A stretch of DNA of 64,000 nucleotides from Streptomyces decoyicus (GCF_019880305.1 NZ_CP082301.1:4960001-5024000), one strand, 5' to 3'; positions 41,562 to 51,105 are shown, numbered from the stretch's first letter. Notes: generated by a model not told the origin, from the sequence alone. Numbers and translations are program-made.

Positions 41562-44114
41562 TCAGACCGAATCGTCCGCCAGTTCCGCCACGCCCGTGAT
41601 CCGGTGCAGCGGGTACGTACGGACCTCGTCGGAGGTGTGGTCGTAGGCCGTCACGAAGCCGCCCTCGACGCGTACGGGGGCGATGACGCGCTGGCTGGCG
41701 GCACCGTCGGCGTTGACGTAGCCGATCCACAGGGCGGAGTGGGTCAGGACCGCGGCCTGCATGGTGGCGAGGGTCTCGGCGGAGGTGGTGCGGGGGAGGC
41801 CGCCGGGGGCCGGAGCGGGGGCGTGGACCGGCTTGCGTTCCGCGGTGGCGGCGAGGTCGCCGGCGCGGATGGCGCGTACCGCCGCGGTGAGCAGGGTGGG
41901 GTCTGGGGACGGCGGGCCGTCGGGGACCGGGGCGGGGGCGGTGCGCGGCGGGGTGCGGTGGGTGTCCGCGCGGGCGATCAGTACGTCACCGGCGGCGGAC
42001 TCGGCGGCCGGGGCGTAGCCCATCGCCCGCAGGCCGTCGAGGAGTTGGTCGGGGGCGGTCTGGGCGGCGAGCACCGTCGGGGCGATCCGGCGCAGACGCA
42101 GGGTGGCGGCGCGGCGGTCGGCGAGGATCTCGGAGAGCAGTGCGTCGTCGTCGCAGCGGACGTAGGCGGTGGCTGCGCCGACCCGCAGCCGGCCGTGCTT
42201 ACGGGCCACATCGTCGATGAGGTAGGCGAGCGGCTGGGGGACCGGGGTGCGGGAGTGGGTGGTGAGGAACTCCTGCAACTCGGAGGCGGAGCGGCCGGCG
42301 TCCAGGGCGCGGCGTACGGAGGCGGGGGTGAAGCGGTAGACCGTCGCGCCGCCCTTGGACTCGATGTCGGCGAGGACGCCGAGCGCGTCGGCGAGCGGGC
42401 GGTGCAGCGGGCCGGGGGCGACGGCGGTCAGGTCCGCCTGGAGGAGGACGTGGTCGACCGGTTCGGGGAGGAGGGGGGCGAGCAGGGCGGCGGCGCGGGT
42501 CGCGGCGGCGTCGGTGTCCGCGGGGGTGGGGTCCGCGGTGGTGTGCGACGTGGCGTCGATCAGGGCGCGCCCATGGGTGGCGAGGGCGCCACGGCCGGTC
42601 ACGCCGAGCAACTCGGCCTCGGTCAGGGTCCATTGGGCGAGGCGCGAGCGGAGGTCGTCGACGGGGTCGGGCGCGGACCCGGCGGGACCGGCCGGGCCGG
42701 CGGCGCCGTCGACGGCGGCCGCCGCGGACGGAGTCCGGCCCACGGCCGGTGCCGGAGCCTGGCCCGCGCCGCTCCGCAGCGGCCGCTCCCACCGCAGCCG
42801 CGAGCGGACCGCCGCGGCCGGTACGGACGCGCCGCTCGGCAGGGTGGCGAGCAGGGAGAGGGCGCGGCGGCGGACCTCGGGGGCCGGGGACCGGTCGAGG
42901 TGCGGGCCGAGGGCGGCCAGCGCGCGGCCCTTGGCGTCGGCGGTGCCGACGACCCCCGGGGTGCGGGTCGCGGCGAGCCAGCCGGCCGCCAGCGCGGCCC
43001 AGCGCTCGTGGTCGGGCAGTTGCAGCCACTCCTCGGCGGCCGGGGTGGCCCCGAACCGCTCGTCGGCCTCGCCGTCGGAGGCGATCAGCCCCGCCCCGTA
43101 GGCGAGTTCGAGCCAGAAGGCGGCGAGCTGCTCGGTGGTGTCCAGGGCGGCGGCGGTCCGCTTGAGGTCGCGGACGCTCATCCCGCCGGCGCGCAGCACG
43201 GCCGGTCCGCCCAGGTCCCACTCCTTGAGCAGCTCCTCGACGGTCGCCAGCGCGGTGAACGCCTGGCTCGCGGCGGCGTTGTCCACAAGCTGTGGATCAC
43301 GTTCCGTGGCGGGCGCGAGGGCGGGCGGGACCGGCTCGGGGGTGTGATGGGCGCGCCCGCCGCGCAGATGGAGCGCCGCTTCCCGCGGCAGCACGACATT
43401 GCGGGCGCCCGCCGCGATCAGCAGGCCCCGGTCCAGCAGCCACTGGAGGTGCGGGGCCGGGCGGTCGGTGACCCCGCCGTAGGGCGGGCCCCACAGCAGC
43501 TTGTCGAGGACGGTGACGGATTCGGCGGGCGCGGTGTCGAGCAGCGCCGCCATCCGGGAACGGTCGGAGAACAGCCCGGTGAGCGCGGCGACCGCGGTGA
43601 CCGGGTCGTGGGTGGTCGGCAGCCCGGCCGCGGCGATGATCTCCTGAAGCCGCCCCGGCGACATCCCCGCCGTGGCCTCGGCGACGGTCGGGCCCAGGCC
43701 GGTCGGCGACGGGTGCGTGGCGCTGGGACTGAGCAGCTCACGGGCCGTACGCACCAGCCGCAGCCGGTCGTCCGGGCCCCACACCAGCGCCTGCGCACGC
43801 AGCTCGGCGACCGCCCGGGGCAGCTCGGCGGCGACCGCAGGGTTCCCGGCGTCCCCGGCCATCAGCCCGCCCAGCGTGTCGTACGGGCACGGGTCGGGCG
43901 CCACCGCCAGTGCCTCGGCGGTCTGGAGCACGAACCGGTCGAGGCGCTCCACCGCGCGCACGACCGACGCCCGCGTCCCGGCCCGGGTGGCGAGCTGGGT
44001 GACATCGCCGGGCACCGGATTGAGCAGGTCGGGACGTGCCCGCAGCAGCCCGACGAGCCCGCTGTCGGTGCGGGTCCTGAGCTCCTCGGCGAGGGTGCGG
44101 GGTGTACCGGTCAT
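41562..44114 (-). CDS. Helicase-associated (Helicase_C_3) protein with WYL-like C-terminus
   Basis: About 850 aa from ATG 44112-44114. The N-terminal half is helical, winged-helix-like (TLAEELRTRTDSGLVGLLRARPDLLNP, WGPPYGGVTDRPAPHLQWLLDRGLL). The central region holds VDHVLLQADLTAVAPGPLHRPLADALGVLADIESKGGATVYRFTPASVRRALD, typical of the helicase-associated domain family. The end (LTHSALWIGYVNADGAASQRVIAPVRVEGGFVTAYDHTSDEVRTYPLHRI) matches the WYL fold. No Walker motifs, so it is not itself a helicase. It is paired with XPB and may be a partner or regulator. Confidence 0.85.
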   Translation of the reverse strand: MTGTPRTLAEELRTRTDSGLVGLLRARPDLLNPVPGDVTQLATRAGTRASVVRAVERLDRFVLQTAEALAVAPDPCPYDTLGGLMAGDAGNPAVAAELPRAVAELRAQALVWGPDDRLRLVRTARELLSPSATHPSPTGLGPTVAEATAGMSPGRLQEIIAAAGLPTTHDPVTAVAALTGLFSDRSRMAALLDTAPAESVTVLDKLLWGPPYGGVTDRPAPHLQWLLDRGLLIAAGARNVVLPREAALHLRGGRAHHTPEPVPPALAPATERDPQLVDNAAASQAFTALATVEELLKEWDLGGPAVLRAGGMSVRDLKRTAAALDTTEQLAAFWLELAYGAGLIASDGEADERFGATPAAEEWLQLPDHERWAALAAGWLAATRTPGVVGTADAKGRALAALGPHLDRSPAPEVRRRALSLLATLPSGASVPAAAVRSRLRWERPLRSGAGQAPAPAVGRTPSAAAAVDGAAGPAGPAGSAPDPVDDLRSRLAQWTLTEAELLGVTGRGALATHGRALIDATSHTTADPTPADTDAAATRAAALLAPLLPEPVDHVLLQADLTAVAPGPLHRPLADALGVLADIESKGGATVYRFTPASVRRALDAGRSASELQEFLTTHSRTPVPQPLAYLIDDVARKHGRLRVGAATAYVRCDDDALLSEILADRRAATLRLRRIAPTVLAAQTAPDQLLDGLRAMGYAPAAESAAGDVLIARADTHRTPPRTAPAPVPDGPPSPDPTLLTAAVRAIRAGDLAATAERKPVHAPAPAPGGLPRTTSAETLATMQAAVLTHSALWIGYVNADGAASQRVIAPVRVEGGFVTAYDHTSDEVRTYPLHRITGVAELADDSV

Positions 44115-44290
44115 TCGTCCTACGTTAGCGGGGTGGGGCCGGACGGGGGACCGTGTGGCGGCCCGGTATGCGTGCAGCGCCGCCACGGCACCCGGACGCC
44201 ACCCCGTTCCGTCCCCCGCGGCCTCCGGCCCGTCGGCGGGCCGAAGCGGTACCGTCGGGGCAGCAACCAGCGGACGCCGCAGGGGATTTC

Positions 44291-45502
44291 GTGGGGATCG
44301 AGAGCGATCAGCTCGTCTATGACTATCTGAGCCGGGTGGGCGACCTGGCCCAGCAGCGGGGACTGCCCGCCGCCACGCGGATGCGGCTGGTCACCGGGCT
44401 GCGGGCCGAGATAGACGGCCGGCAAGCCGATTCGGTGTCCGGGGTGAAGCGCATTCTGGCGCGGCTGGGGACACCGGAGGCGGTGGTCACGGCCGCGGGG
44501 AGCGCGGACGACCGGGTGCCGGGGGCGTCCCGGGGCGGCCCGTCGGCGCGGCCGGGGCCGGCTGCCGGGCGCGCCTCGGCAGCGGAGCCCGCCGCTCCGG
44601 CCGGCCGCCCGCCCGCGGAGCCGTCGCGGCCCGCGGAGCCGCCCCGGCCGTGGAGCGCCGCACGCGAGAAGCTCACCGGTCTGGCCCGGCGCAGCGGGCT
44701 GACGGGCAGACCGTCCGCGAACGGCAAGGACTCCCCGCACGGCAAGGACTCCGGGCCCGGCACGGTGCCCGCCCCGCGTGACGGGGCGGCGGCCCCCGCG
44801 CCGTCCGTCGGCCTGCCCCCGCATCTGGCCGGTGCGGACGAACTGGGCGACGACGCCGACGCGCCCGACTGGTGGCGGGTGGAGCCGGCGCCCTTCGGGC
44901 CGGGGGAGACCGTGCCGGGGTTCGTCGGCGGCATCGAGATCCCGGAGATATGGGACCGGCCCAAGAGCGAGCGCCCGCTGTCGTTGCAGAAGGACGGCGC
45001 GGACGGGGACGAAGCGGGCGGCACGGACGCGGACGGCGCGGCGCCGGCGGAACGGACGCTGCCGGGGCTGGTGCGGCGGGTGCTCCGCCGGCGGGGCGGC
45101 GCGGCCGCCGAGGCGGCACCTGTGGCCGGAGCCCCGGACGAGGTGGTGGTGGCGCCGGCGCGGGCGCCGCTCAGCCCGGTCCTGACGCTGGCCGTACTCC
45201 TGCTGGTCGCCGGTGCGGCGCTGGGGTCGTGGCTCGCGCTGGCGGGCGGCTGGGGGCTCGCCTACGTATCACGGCGGCTGAGCCGGGCCGAGGCCAAGTT
45301 CGCGGCGCTCGGCGTGCCGGGGATCGTCGTCGGCGGCATGGTGGTGTGGCTGTGGGGCCGGTTCGACGGGCGGTGGGGCGAGCCCATCGCCCAGGGACGG
45401 CTGGGGCAGGAGATGGCGGACGGACTGCCGGGGATCGTGCGGGTGGCGGCGGTCGCCTCGGCGTTGTTCCTGGTGTGGCGGATGCGGCGGGTCCCGCGCT
45501 GA
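44291..45502 (+). CDS. Membrane protein with long disordered cytosolic region
   Basis: About 403 aa from GTG 44291 (VGIESDQLVYDYLSRVGDLA), with AGGGG upstream. Residues 1-70 form a helical module (GLPAATRMRLVTGLRAEIDGR...VKRILARLGTPEAVV) like the permease-prefix fold. Residues 75-290 are Pro/Ala/Gly-rich and acidic. The end has about three membrane helices (LTLAVLLLVAGAALGSWLALAGGWGLAY; VPGIVVGGMVVWLWG; VRVAAVASALFLVW). Function unknown. Confidence 0.75.
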   Translation: MGIESDQLVYDYLSRVGDLAQQRGLPAATRMRLVTGLRAEIDGRQADSVSGVKRILARLGTPEAVVTAAGSADDRVPGASRGGPSARPGPAAGRASAAEPAAPAGRPPAEPSRPAEPPRPWSAAREKLTGLARRSGLTGRPSANGKDSPHGKDSGPGTVPAPRDGAAAPAPSVGLPPHLAGADELGDDADAPDWWRVEPAPFGPGETVPGFVGGIEIPEIWDRPKSERPLSLQKDGADGDEAGGTDADGAAPAERTLPGLVRRVLRRRGGAAAEAAPVAGAPDEVVVAPARAPLSPVLTLAVLLLVAGAALGSWLALAGGWGLAYVSRRLSRAEAKFAALGVPGIVVGGMVVWLWGRFDGRWGEPIAQGRLGQEMADGLPGIVRVAAVASALFLVWRMRRVPR

Positions 45503-45538
45503 GGGCGGGCCCCGGCCCGGGACACCGTCGCAGGCACA

Positions 45539-46204
45539 ATGGCAGGCATGGCTGCACACTCTCCGACGGTCGGCTTTGACCTCGACATGACGCTGATCGA
45601 CTCCCGTCCGGGCATCAAGGCCGCCTATCAGGAGCTGTCGGCCAGGACCGGCACCGTCGTCGACGCCGACCTCGCGGTGAGCCGGCTGGGGCCCCCGCTG
45701 GAGGAGGAGATCCGCCGCTGGTTCCCCGAGGAGCGGGTGGCGGAGATCGCCGGCCTCTACCGCGCGCTCTATCCGGAGTACGCGGTCGCCGCGTCGCCCG
45801 CCCTGCCCGGCGCCCGCGAGGCCCTCGACGCGGTCCACGCGGCCGGCGGCCGGGCGATCGTGGTGACGGCGAAGTACGAGCCCAGCGCCAAGCTGCACCT
45901 GGAGCACCTCGGCCTCGACGTGGACGCCCTGGTCGGTTCCCTGTGGGCGGCGGGCAAGGCCGAGGCGCTGCGCAAGCACGACGCTCAGGTCTACGTCGGC
46001 GACCACATCGGTGACGTCGTCGGGGCGCACGCCGCGGGCGCACTGTCCGTCGCGGTCGCCACCGGCCCGTGCGACGCCACGGAACTGCGCACCACCGGCG
46101 CCGACGTGGTGCTCGGCGACCTGACGGAGTTCCCGTCGTGGCTGGAGCGCTATCTGGCGGAGGGTGCGGACGGGGGCGCCGCAGCCGCCGCCCGACGGCG
46201 CTGA
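45539..46204 (+). CDS. HAD-superfamily phosphatase (phosphoglycolate-phosphatase-like)
   Basis: About 221 aa. Motif I is GFDLDMTLIDSRPG, with the nucleophile and general acid as DLD. The cap follows, then motif II AIVVTAKYEPSAKLHLEHLG, and motif IV VYVGDHIGDVVGAHAAGALSVAVATGP. It is a HAD subfamily IA hydrolase with unknown substrate. Its 3' end overlaps that of the next, convergent gene by 55 bp. Confidence 0.88.
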   Translation: MAGMAAHSPTVGFDLDMTLIDSRPGIKAAYQELSARTGTVVDADLAVSRLGPPLEEEIRRWFPEERVAEIAGLYRALYPEYAVAASPALPGAREALDAVHAAGGRAIVVTAKYEPSAKLHLEHLGLDVDALVGSLWAAGKAEALRKHDAQVYVGDHIGDVVGAHAAGALSVAVATGPCDATELRTTGADVVLGDLTEFPSWLERYLAEGADGGAAAAARRR

Positions 46205-46410
46205 GCGGTGGCGGAACGGATCACTCCGGCCGCGGCGATCGCAAAACCGAGGCCCATCAGCATGCACACCCAGTAGAAGACGGACGGCAGCGGTTCGGTC
46301 CCGAGGAACAGCGGCGCCACCGTGGCGAGAGTGGCCGCTGCGCCAACTAGGAACATGATCGCGCCGATTCGGACCAGCAGATCCCCGGCCAGGGGAGTTT
46401 CGTCAGACAC
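46150..46410 (-). CDS. Small two-helix membrane protein
   Basis: About 86 aa from GTG 46408-46410 (VSDETPLAGDLLVRIGAIMFLVG). Two hydrophobic helices (IGAIMFLVGAAATLATVAPLF; VFYWVCMLMGLGFAIAAAGVI) and a basic tail. Longer upstream extension gives low-complexity sequence and is not favoured. Conserved-looking actinobacterial membrane peptide, function unknown. Confidence 0.7.
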   Translation of the reverse strand: MSDETPLAGDLLVRIGAIMFLVGAAATLATVAPLFLGTEPLPSVFYWVCMLMGLGFAIAAAGVIRSATAQRRRAAAAAPPSAPSAR

Positions 46411-46637
46411 CTGACCAGGGTAAGTCGGGGCCAGAAGCACTGAGGATCCACCCGGCGGCGTCTTGTCACCGGCCTTGGGACCATTAGCCTTGGGTGTGGC
46501 GGGTCCTGCGGCCCGCTGCACTGCTCTCCAGCCCCTCTCCCGCTCCCGGTTCCGCACGGGCGGGGGAGCCCCACCCTGCAGTTTCCGCAGAAGACCCGGC
46601 CCAGTTTTTTCCAACGAGTACGAGGACGAGGACAGAC

Positions 46638-47021
46638 GTGCCTACCGGCAAGGTCAAGTGGTTCAACAGTGAGAAGGGCTTCGGCTTTCTCTCCCGCGAT
46701 GACGGCGGTGACGTCTTCGTACACTCGTCGGTGCTGCCCGATGGCGTAGCCGCACTCAAGCCTGGCCAGCGCGTCGAATTCGGCGTCGTCGCCGGCCAGC
46801 GCGGCGACCAGGCGCTGACCGTGACACTCCTCGACCCCGCACCCTCGGTGGCCGCGGCGCAACGCCGCAAGCCCGACGAACTCGCCTCGATCGTCCAGGA
46901 CCTGACCACGCTCCTGGAGAACGTCACCCAGCAACTGGAGCGCGGCCGTTACCCGGACAAGGTGCACGGCGCGAAGATCGCCGGCATGCTGCGCGCCGTC
47001 GCCGACCAACTGGACGTCTGA
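46638..47021 (+). CDS. Cold-shock-domain protein with C-terminal extension
   Basis: 127 aa from GTG 46638, with GAGGACGAGGAC upstream. The CSD (1-67) has PTGKVKWFNSEKGFGFLSRDDGGDVFVHSSVL (RNP1 KGFGFL, RNP2 VFVHSS). A 60-residue helical extension follows (AQRRKPDELASIVQDLTTLLENVTQQLE...HGAKIAGMLRAVADQLD), absent from the 67-aa paralogue at 17974. It is an actinobacterial long CSD type, possibly a dimerising RNA chaperone. It lies just before mqnD on the opposite strand. Confidence 0.92.
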   Translation: MPTGKVKWFNSEKGFGFLSRDDGGDVFVHSSVLPDGVAALKPGQRVEFGVVAGQRGDQALTVTLLDPAPSVAAAQRRKPDELASIVQDLTTLLENVTQQLERGRYPDKVHGAKIAGMLRAVADQLDV

Positions 47022-47072
47022 GCAAGCAGGCTCAAGGGCAGCCGCTCCCACGCGTCACACGCGGCTCTCAGC

Positions 47073-47924
47073 TCACACAAAGTGCAACGCATCGCGGCCG
47101 AGGGGCGGAACCAGCCCCTCGGCCGCGGCGCGGGTGAGCAGTCCGCGCACCGCGGCATAGCCGTCCTCGCCGAGGTCGGCGGTGAACTCGTTGACGTACA
47201 GCCCGATGTGCTGTTCGGCGACCTTGGGGTCCATCTCCTGGGCGTGCTCCAGGACGTAGGGCCGGGAGGCCTCGGGGTCGTCCCAGGCCATCAGCACGGA
47301 GCTGCGGACCGCCGCCGCGAGGTCGCGCAACGCCCGCTCGCCCAGCGACCGCTTGGCGATGATCGCGCCGAGCGGGATCGGCAGGCCGGTGGTGAGCTCC
47401 CAGTGCTCGCCCATGTCGGCCAGGCAGACCAAACCGTAGTTCTGGTACGTGAAGCGCGCCTCGTGAATGACCAGGCCGGCATCGACCTTGCCGTCGCGCA
47501 CGGCCGGCATGATCTCGTGGAAGGGCAGCACCACGATCTCCCCGACACCGCCCGGCACCTCGGCCGCCGCCCACAGCCGGAACAGCAGATAAGCGGTGGA
47601 CCGCTCACTGGGCACCGCGACCGTCTTGCCCGCCAGGTCCGCGGCCGGGCCCTGCTCCCGGGTCAGCACCAGCGGCCCGCAGCCGCGCCCCAGCGCCCCG
47701 CCGCAGGGCAGCAGCGCATAGTCGTCGAGCACCCACGGCAGCACCGCGTACGACACCTTCAGCACATCGAACTCACCGCGCTCGGCCATGCCGTTGGTGA
47801 GGTCGATATCGGCGAAGGTGACCGCCAGCTCCGGCGCGTCCGGGACGCGGCCGTGCGCCAGCGCGTCAAAGACGAAGGTGTCGTTCGGGCACGGCGAGTA
47901 CGCGATGTTCAGCGGCCGGGTCAC
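47073..47924 (-). CDS. mqnD: 1,4-dihydroxy-6-naphthoate synthase (futalosine menaquinone pathway)
   Basis: About 283 aa. Periplasmic-binding-protein fold with RPLNIAYSPCPNDTFVFDALAHGRV, LKVSYAVLPWVLDDYALLPCGGALGRGCGPLV, KTVAVPSERSTAYLLFRLW, LVIHEARFTYQNYGLVCLADMG, LPIPLGAIIAKRSLG. It converts cyclic de-hypoxanthine futalosine to 1,4-dihydroxy-6-naphthoate. It is 9 bp downstream of mqnB, so they are an operon. Streptomyces uses this route instead of the MenFDHCEB pathway. Confidence 0.95.
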   Translation of the reverse strand: MTRPLNIAYSPCPNDTFVFDALAHGRVPDAPELAVTFADIDLTNGMAERGEFDVLKVSYAVLPWVLDDYALLPCGGALGRGCGPLVLTREQGPAADLAGKTVAVPSERSTAYLLFRLWAAAEVPGGVGEIVVLPFHEIMPAVRDGKVDAGLVIHEARFTYQNYGLVCLADMGEHWELTTGLPIPLGAIIAKRSLGERALRDLAAAVRSSVLMAWDDPEASRPYVLEHAQEMDPKVAEQHIGLYVNEFTADLGEDGYAAVRGLLTRAAAEGLVPPLGRDALHFV

Positions 47925-47933
47925 GGGTCCTCC

Positions 47934-48698
47934 TCAGGGACGGTGCAGTTCCGGAGCCGGTCCGGCAGCGGCCGACAGGGCTCCGGGAAGCGTACGGAAG
48001 GCACCGGTCAGGGCGTTGAGTGCAGGGCCGATGCGCCAGGCGGCGCGGTCGCGCGGGCCGACGGCGTTGGAGATCGTACGGAACTCCAGCACCGGCACAC
48101 CGTGCGCGGCGGCCGCCTCGGCGACCCCGAAGCCCTCCATCGCCTCGGCCAGCACACCCGGGTGACGCTCCGTCAGCTCGGCGGCACGGGCCGCGCTGCC
48201 GGTGACCGTGGAGACGGTCACGACGGTGCCGGCCGCCGCACCGGCCGCCGCGGCGACGGCCTTCACCAGCGCCGGGTCGGGCAGGTGCGCCACCGTCCCG
48301 AAGCCGAGTTCGGTGACCGGGGTGAAGCCGTCAGGGGTCTCGGCGCCCAGGTCGGCCGCGACGATCGCGTCCGCGACCACCACGGAGCCCAGGGGCGCGC
48401 CGGAGGGAGATCCCCCGGGCCGGGCACCGGGGCCCGGGGAGAAACCGCCGCCGATACCGGCCGAGACGACCAGGTCGTACGGCGCTTCGGCGAGCGCGGC
48501 GGCGGTCAGCGCGGTGGCCGTGCCGGCAGCCGCGGCGGCCGGGCCGACGCCGGCGGCGAGCACATCGAACGCCACCGGCACCCCTGCCGCGCGCCGCAGC
48601 GCGTACCCGCCGGGCAGCGCCACCTCGTCGCAGGGCCCCGCCGCGGCAGCCACCGCGTCGCACTCGGCGGCCACCGCCGTGACGACCAGGACCCTCAT
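47934..48698 (-). CDS. mqnB: Futalosine hydrolase
   Basis: About 254 aa from ATG 48696-48698 (MRVLVVTAVAAECDAVAAA). Nucleosidase fold: VVSAGIGGGFSP, LGSVVVADAIVAADLGAETPDGF, VVTVSTVTGSAARAAELTERHPGVLAEAMEGFGVAEAAAAHGVPVLEFRTISNAVGPRDR (EAMEG active-site region). It releases hypoxanthine from futalosine. A Pro/Gly-rich insert (GPGARPGGSPSGAP) lies mid-protein. It forms an operon with mqnD. Confidence 0.93.
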   Translation of the reverse strand: MRVLVVTAVAAECDAVAAAAGPCDEVALPGGYALRRAAGVPVAFDVLAAGVGPAAAAAGTATALTAAALAEAPYDLVVSAGIGGGFSPGPGARPGGSPSGAPLGSVVVADAIVAADLGAETPDGFTPVTELGFGTVAHLPDPALVKAVAAAAGAAAGTVVTVSTVTGSAARAAELTERHPGVLAEAMEGFGVAEAAAAHGVPVLEFRTISNAVGPRDRAAWRIGPALNALTGAFRTLPGALSAAAGPAPELHRP

Positions 48699-48724
48699 CG
48701 GACGGCCCTCCCACCTCAGATGTC

Positions 48725-49228
48725 TCAGTCCTTCTGCTTCAGGGTGAAGTGCCACAGGGTCTTGGGCCCGTCGCCGCCGCTCAGCTCCGCGACCTGGAGG
48801 GTGACGTCCTTGGAGTAGGAGGTCTGGCCGGTCTGCGGGTTCTGCTGCATGAAGAGGGTGTCCGCGTCGAAGCTGCGGTACGTCTGCTTGCTGGGCTCGC
48901 GCATGACGGGGCCGGCACCGATGACGATCCAGCCGGACTTGGCGACCTCCGGGTCGACGCCGACGCGCACCTTCTCACCGGGGTGGACGGTGATCGTCTT
49001 GCCGCCCTTCTTGGTGATGCAGGCAGTGACGTCCTTCTTGGAGAGGACCTTGCCCCCGCCGTCGCAGCCGGGGGTGGCCTCGGCCTGCACCGTCGTCGAA
49101 CCGACGGTCACGGTCGCGAGCGATGTCGGCTTCTCGCAGGCGGAGAGGGTGATGAGACCCAGGGACACGGCACCGATGGCGGCAGCGGCACGGCGGCCCT
49201 TGCCCCAGGAGATCAACGCAGCGGTCAT
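48725..49228 (-). CDS. Lipoprotein of unknown function (DUF2771-like)
   Basis: About 167 aa. Signal peptide with lipobox (LITLSACEK, lipidated Cys31). The mature part has two more Cys (PGCDGGGK, TACITKK) and a beta-rich body (TITVHPGEKVRVGVDPEV, SGWIVIGAGPVMREPS, YSKDVTLQVAEL, LWHFTLKQKD). It resembles the DUF2771 lipoproteins of actinobacteria. It lies 26 bp upstream of mqnB on the same strand, but no functional link is known. Confidence 0.75.
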   Translation of the reverse strand: MTAALISWGKGRRAAAAIGAVSLGLITLSACEKPTSLATVTVGSTTVQAEATPGCDGGGKVLSKKDVTACITKKGGKTITVHPGEKVRVGVDPEVAKSGWIVIGAGPVMREPSKQTYRSFDADTLFMQQNPQTGQTSYSKDVTLQVAELSGGDGPKTLWHFTLKQKD

Positions 49229-49298
49229 ACGGGCAGGCTATCTGGCGCTCCGGCTCACGCCACGCCCGGGTACGGCGTGCCGCGTTGCCCGTCGGGTC

Positions 49299-50750
49299 TC
49301 AGGCCACCCGGGGGCTCGGCGTACCGCCCCGCCGGGCCGCACTGAGCAGTCCGCGTACGGCCAGCACCACGCCCAGCGCCACCAGCCCCGCGGCCACCGC
49401 CATCCCCATCGTGCCGATCAACGGCAGCGAGATCCCGATCGCGCCGCCCACCACCCACGACATCTGGAGCGCCGTCTCGGACCGGGCGAACGCGGAGGTG
49501 CGCACCTCCTCCGGCACATCGCGCTGGATCATCGCGTCCAGCGACAGCTTCGCCAGCGCCTGGCACAGCCCCGCGGCGGCCGCCGCCGCAGGCACCACGA
49601 CCACGGCCGCCACCGGGTAGAAGACCGCCGCGAGCACCGTCGCGCACAGCGCCAGCCCCAGCATCGCCGCGATGATCGGCTCCGGGCCGCGGGCCTTCAG
49701 CCACGCGCCCACCGCCGTCCCCAGCGCATTGCCGGTCCCCGCCGCCACCACCACCAGCCCCAGCGAGGCCGCCTCGCCCAGCCCGCCCAGCGGATGCTCG
49801 CGCAGCAGGAAGGCCAGGAAGAACGTCAGAAACCCGGAGAGCGCCCGCAGACAGGCATTGGCCTGAAGGCCGTGCAGCACCGACGGGCCGACCGTACGCA
49901 GCCCCGGCTTCCGCCCGGCGCCCGCCGAGCGCGCGGAGGCCTCCCGGGACGCCAGCCGGGCCCTTCGCTCGCCCTTCGCCGAGTCGACCTTGTGCGGCAG
50001 CGAGAAGGACAGGACCGTACCGGCGGCAAACACCACACACGCCCCGTACAGCGGCCAGCTCGGCCCGAGCATGTGCAGCCCGCCACCCATCGGCGCCGCG
50101 ACCCCGGTCGCCAGCAGCCCCGCGAGCGTCACCCGCGAATTGGCCTTGACCAGCGAAATCCGCGGTGGCAGCAGCCGCGGCACCACCGCGCTGCGGACCA
50201 CGCCGTACGCCTTCGACGCCACCAGCACACCCAGCGCCGCCGGATACAGCTCCAGCCCGCCGGTCGCCACCGCGCCCGACATCGTCAGCGCCAGCAGCGC
50301 CCGCGCCAGCATCGCGCCCGCCATCGCCGCCCGGCGGCCGTGCGGCACCCGGTCCAGCAGCGGCCCGACGACCGGGGCGAGCAGGGCGAACGGCGCCATC
50401 GTCACCGCCAGATACAGCGCCACCCGGCCCCGCGCCTCATCCGTCGGCACCGAGAAGAAGACCGTCGAGGCCAGCGCGATGGTGATCATCACGTCACCGG
50501 CGGAGTTGACCGCATGCAGCTCGATCAGCTTGCCCAGGCCCGACTCGCCCGCACCGTGCGCATGCGTGGCGCGCCGTACTCCCCGCGCCGCACCGGTGAA
50601 CGGTCTGCGCAGCGCACGGCCGACCACCCGGCCCGCCCGGCGGGCCCGGTTGTCCCCATTCCCGCCTCGTGTCGAGGCGTGCGACACCTGCGATGACTTC
50701 CGTGCGGTCCTGGACACCCTCGACACCTTCGACGCCCTTGCGGCAGCCAC
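49299..50750 (-). CDS. MFS transporter
   Basis: About 483 aa from GTG 50748-50750 (VAAARASKVSRVSRTARKSSQVSH). A basic 65-residue N-terminal tail precedes twelve helices: VMITIALASTVFF, VALYLAVTMAPFALLAPVVGPLLDRVPHGRRAAMAGAML (motif A), LVKANSRVTLAGLLATGVAAPMGG, GLVVVAAGTGNALGTAVGAWL. It is the MFS_3-like/permease type frequently of unknown substrate. The unusually basic tail is conserved-looking in Streptomyces. It diverges from the DUF3027 gene. Confidence 0.85.
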   Translation of the reverse strand: MAAARASKVSRVSRTARKSSQVSHASTRGGNGDNRARRAGRVVGRALRRPFTGAARGVRRATHAHGAGESGLGKLIELHAVNSAGDVMITIALASTVFFSVPTDEARGRVALYLAVTMAPFALLAPVVGPLLDRVPHGRRAAMAGAMLARALLALTMSGAVATGGLELYPAALGVLVASKAYGVVRSAVVPRLLPPRISLVKANSRVTLAGLLATGVAAPMGGGLHMLGPSWPLYGACVVFAAGTVLSFSLPHKVDSAKGERRARLASREASARSAGAGRKPGLRTVGPSVLHGLQANACLRALSGFLTFFLAFLLREHPLGGLGEAASLGLVVVAAGTGNALGTAVGAWLKARGPEPIIAAMLGLALCATVLAAVFYPVAAVVVVPAAAAAAGLCQALAKLSLDAMIQRDVPEEVRTSAFARSETALQMSWVVGGAIGISLPLIGTMGMAVAAGLVALGVVLAVRGLLSAARRGGTPSPRVA

Positions 50751-51105
50751 CCGGTCATAGTGCCCCAACTCGCCCAGGAGAGGGCACTTTCTCCACGCTG
50801 GCGCGCGAGGCGTACCCGCGCGCAGTCGCTGCCGCTGACATTTGCCCTCCCACCGAGGGGTCGTACACCGTTGAAGGGGTAGCGTGTGTAGCGCGCCACC
50901 GGCGGTCGTTCTTGGCCGCGTGCCTCCTCGCGATCCCGCAGAATGGGACGTAAGAGGTGCGCTCGACCGAAACGACCGGGCGCGGACGTCGACGCGGTCC
51001 CCTGGTCCGCTCCGCCCGCCCCGGTACCGCCGGTCGTCCGGACAGGACAAGGACAGCTACGGCTGGCGCACTCGTGAGACGGCGTAGAAGAGAGAATCGA
51101 TTCTT
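50751..51105. other. Divergent intergenic region
   Basis: There is no gene here. A TTGAAG...TAGCGT stretch near 50872-50890 could be a promoter. At 51093-51104 lies the perfect palindrome AGAATCGATTCT, one base before the GTG of the DUF3027 gene. It overlaps the region where a ribosome site would be. Confidence 0.5.

Noticed and set aside
39804..44330. A 1508-codon open frame on the plus strand
   Set aside because: It is antisense to XPB and the helicase-associated gene. Its translation is Arg/Gly/Ala/His-rich with no domains, typical of open antisense frames in 72% GC DNA.
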